A DNA stretch of 64,000 bases from Acidobacteriota bacterium. Lineage in GTDB: Bacteria > Acidobacteriota > Blastocatellia > Pyrinomonadales > Pyrinomonadaceae. Shown piece by piece: positions 63,327 through 64,000 of the stretch. The notes below the pieces were generated by a model. The model ran no database searches. It was given only the letters and a program-made list of their open reading frames with translations, and was not told the DNA's origin. The stretch spans positions 186,001 to 250,000 of the forward strand of contig JAOAPY010000048.1 in NCBI GenBank assembly GCA_025463135.1, written 5' to 3'. The position numbers and the translations under genes were made by a program. Each line of letters opens with the position of its first letter. Positions within the stretch are counted from its first letter, which is position 1.

Positions 63327-63623
63327 TACCCGTGAAGTCTTTCGTAATTGTTCTGAGAGATTTAGTGCGCCCGGTCCGCCCCACGCGCCGGTTCACAACT
63401 AGAGATGACATTGTCACTCCGCCAACGGCAAAGCTGAACCGGGATCAGAATTCATGGCGCAGGAATAATCCGCCCATTGCATGATCCAAACAGCGACACA
63501 TCTGTATAGGGCTTCTGTCTTTTCTAACTGGCAAAGGAAAAAAGGCCGGCCCTCGCTGCTCGCCCTGGGAATGGGTATTGCACGAAAGCAAAAATGAAAT
63601 TCGATTTTAGAGGAGGCTCGATT

Positions 63624-64000
63624 TTGCTTAGAAGAACATTTGCATTAATGCTTTCCGTAGTCATGATGCTCGCCGCCCTGGGCTTGCACGTTGTGAAAGC
63701 GCAATCATCAACAGACGCAAAGGCCATCGAGAAGACGCGTGCCAAAGTGCGAAAACTGGGAGTGGGACGCGAGGCTCGCGTGGAAGGAAGACTGCGCGAC
63801 AACACCAGGTTCAAGGGCCATATCAGTGCGGCCAACCAGGATTCGTTTGCCGTCATCGACGCAAAAACAGGTGCAGAGCAAACGATCACTTATGCCGACG
63901 TCACTCAAGTCAAGAAGCGCGGCAGCGGATTTTCTACTCGCAACTGGGTGATTGTGGGAGCCGCCGTGGCGGCCACGGTAATCGTCGGGCTGACCGTTAT
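63624..64000 (+). CDS. Small secreted protein, partial (runs off the right edge)
   Basis: 125 codons visible. The TTG start at 63624 has AGGAGG seven bases before it. Signal peptide (1-30, ending VVKAQS), then a beta-rich stretch with EARVEGRLRDNTRFKGHISAANQDSFAVIDAKTG, of Sm/SH3-like appearance, and a hydrophobic helix at the edge (WVIVGAAVAATVIVGLTV). The protein at 40107-40490 has a similar plan. Function unknown. Confidence 0.75.
   Translation, partial: MLRRTFALMLSVVMMLAALGLHVVKAQSSTDAKAIEKTRAKVRKLGVGREARVEGRLRDNTRFKGHISAANQDSFAVIDAKTGAEQTITYADVTQVKKRGSGFSTRNWVIVGAAVAATVIVGLTV

Overview
The window looks like part of a chromosome of a Gram-negative-type (diderm) bacterium, most likely an acidobacterium of the class Blastocatellia. 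This is inferred from gene content and style, not from any database search. Signs are: lipid A / LPS genes at the left edge; two large soluble or membrane Ser/Thr kinases, one with TPR repeats; Asn/Ala-rich secreted tails; Uma2 nucleases; DUF4214 surface proteins; a split complex I locus; a split ATP synthase locus; and many short palindromic or inverted-repeat elements between genes. Nothing indicates a prophage, plasmid, insertion sequence with a transposase, or CRISPR array.

Layout. 1-1760 (+): the end of the KDO transferase gene and lpxK. 2205-3830 (-): a PASTA-less Ser/Thr kinase. 4149-6407 (-): the membrane part of the ATP synthase (atpZ/atpI-like genes, atpB, atpE), ended by a clear terminator; no F1 genes are present. 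Upstream on the same strand lie a Uma2 protein, a radical SAM protein and a family 2 glycosyltransferase (6407-9464). 9551-21237 (-): nuoC, a small unknown ORF, nuoD, H, I, J, K, L, M, N; nuoA and nuoB lie separately at 29298-30484 and nuoE, F and G are absent from the window. Between the two nuo blocks are rpmE, a YqhQ-like (DUF1385) membrane protein, prfA, a haem-binding protein, an M48-type protease and a glycine-zipper secreted protein.

30924-35798 (-): a MoaB/Mog-like protein, Uma2, CoA-binding protein and carB. 35948-44266: a TPR lipoprotein-like secreted protein, a kinase with TPR repeats, small secreted proteins, a thioredoxin-like protein, a DnaC/DnaI-like ATPase, a receiver-like protein and a secreted Thr/Glu/Lys-rich protein. 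44310-44382 (-): tRNA-Phe(GAA) with a good promoter; divergent from it is a strong plus-strand promoter that leads into a structured, gene-poor stretch ending in a terminator-like hairpin (candidate small RNA). 44785-49349 (-): amidohydrolase, recA, a small unknown, trpA, yjbQ. 49518-51260 (+): potassium-channel-like protein, a tiny membrane protein, a GntR-type HTH protein. 51328-63061 (-): a PlsC-type acyltransferase and two giant secreted beta-helix proteins sharing a C-terminal CarboxypepD_reg + DUF4214 module. The right edge holds the start of a small secreted protein.

The most unusual signals are non-coding. Four gaps between nuo genes are each filled almost exactly by a long inverted repeat whose arms belong to two families while the loops are unrelated. 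A REP-like pair is inserted in frame in the glycosyltransferase gene. A 121-bp nearly self-complementary element sits between rpmE and the YqhQ gene. A promoter-hairpin-terminator unit lies next to tRNA-Phe. The two DUF4214 genes share not only their 3' coding part but also the inverted-repeat element behind it.
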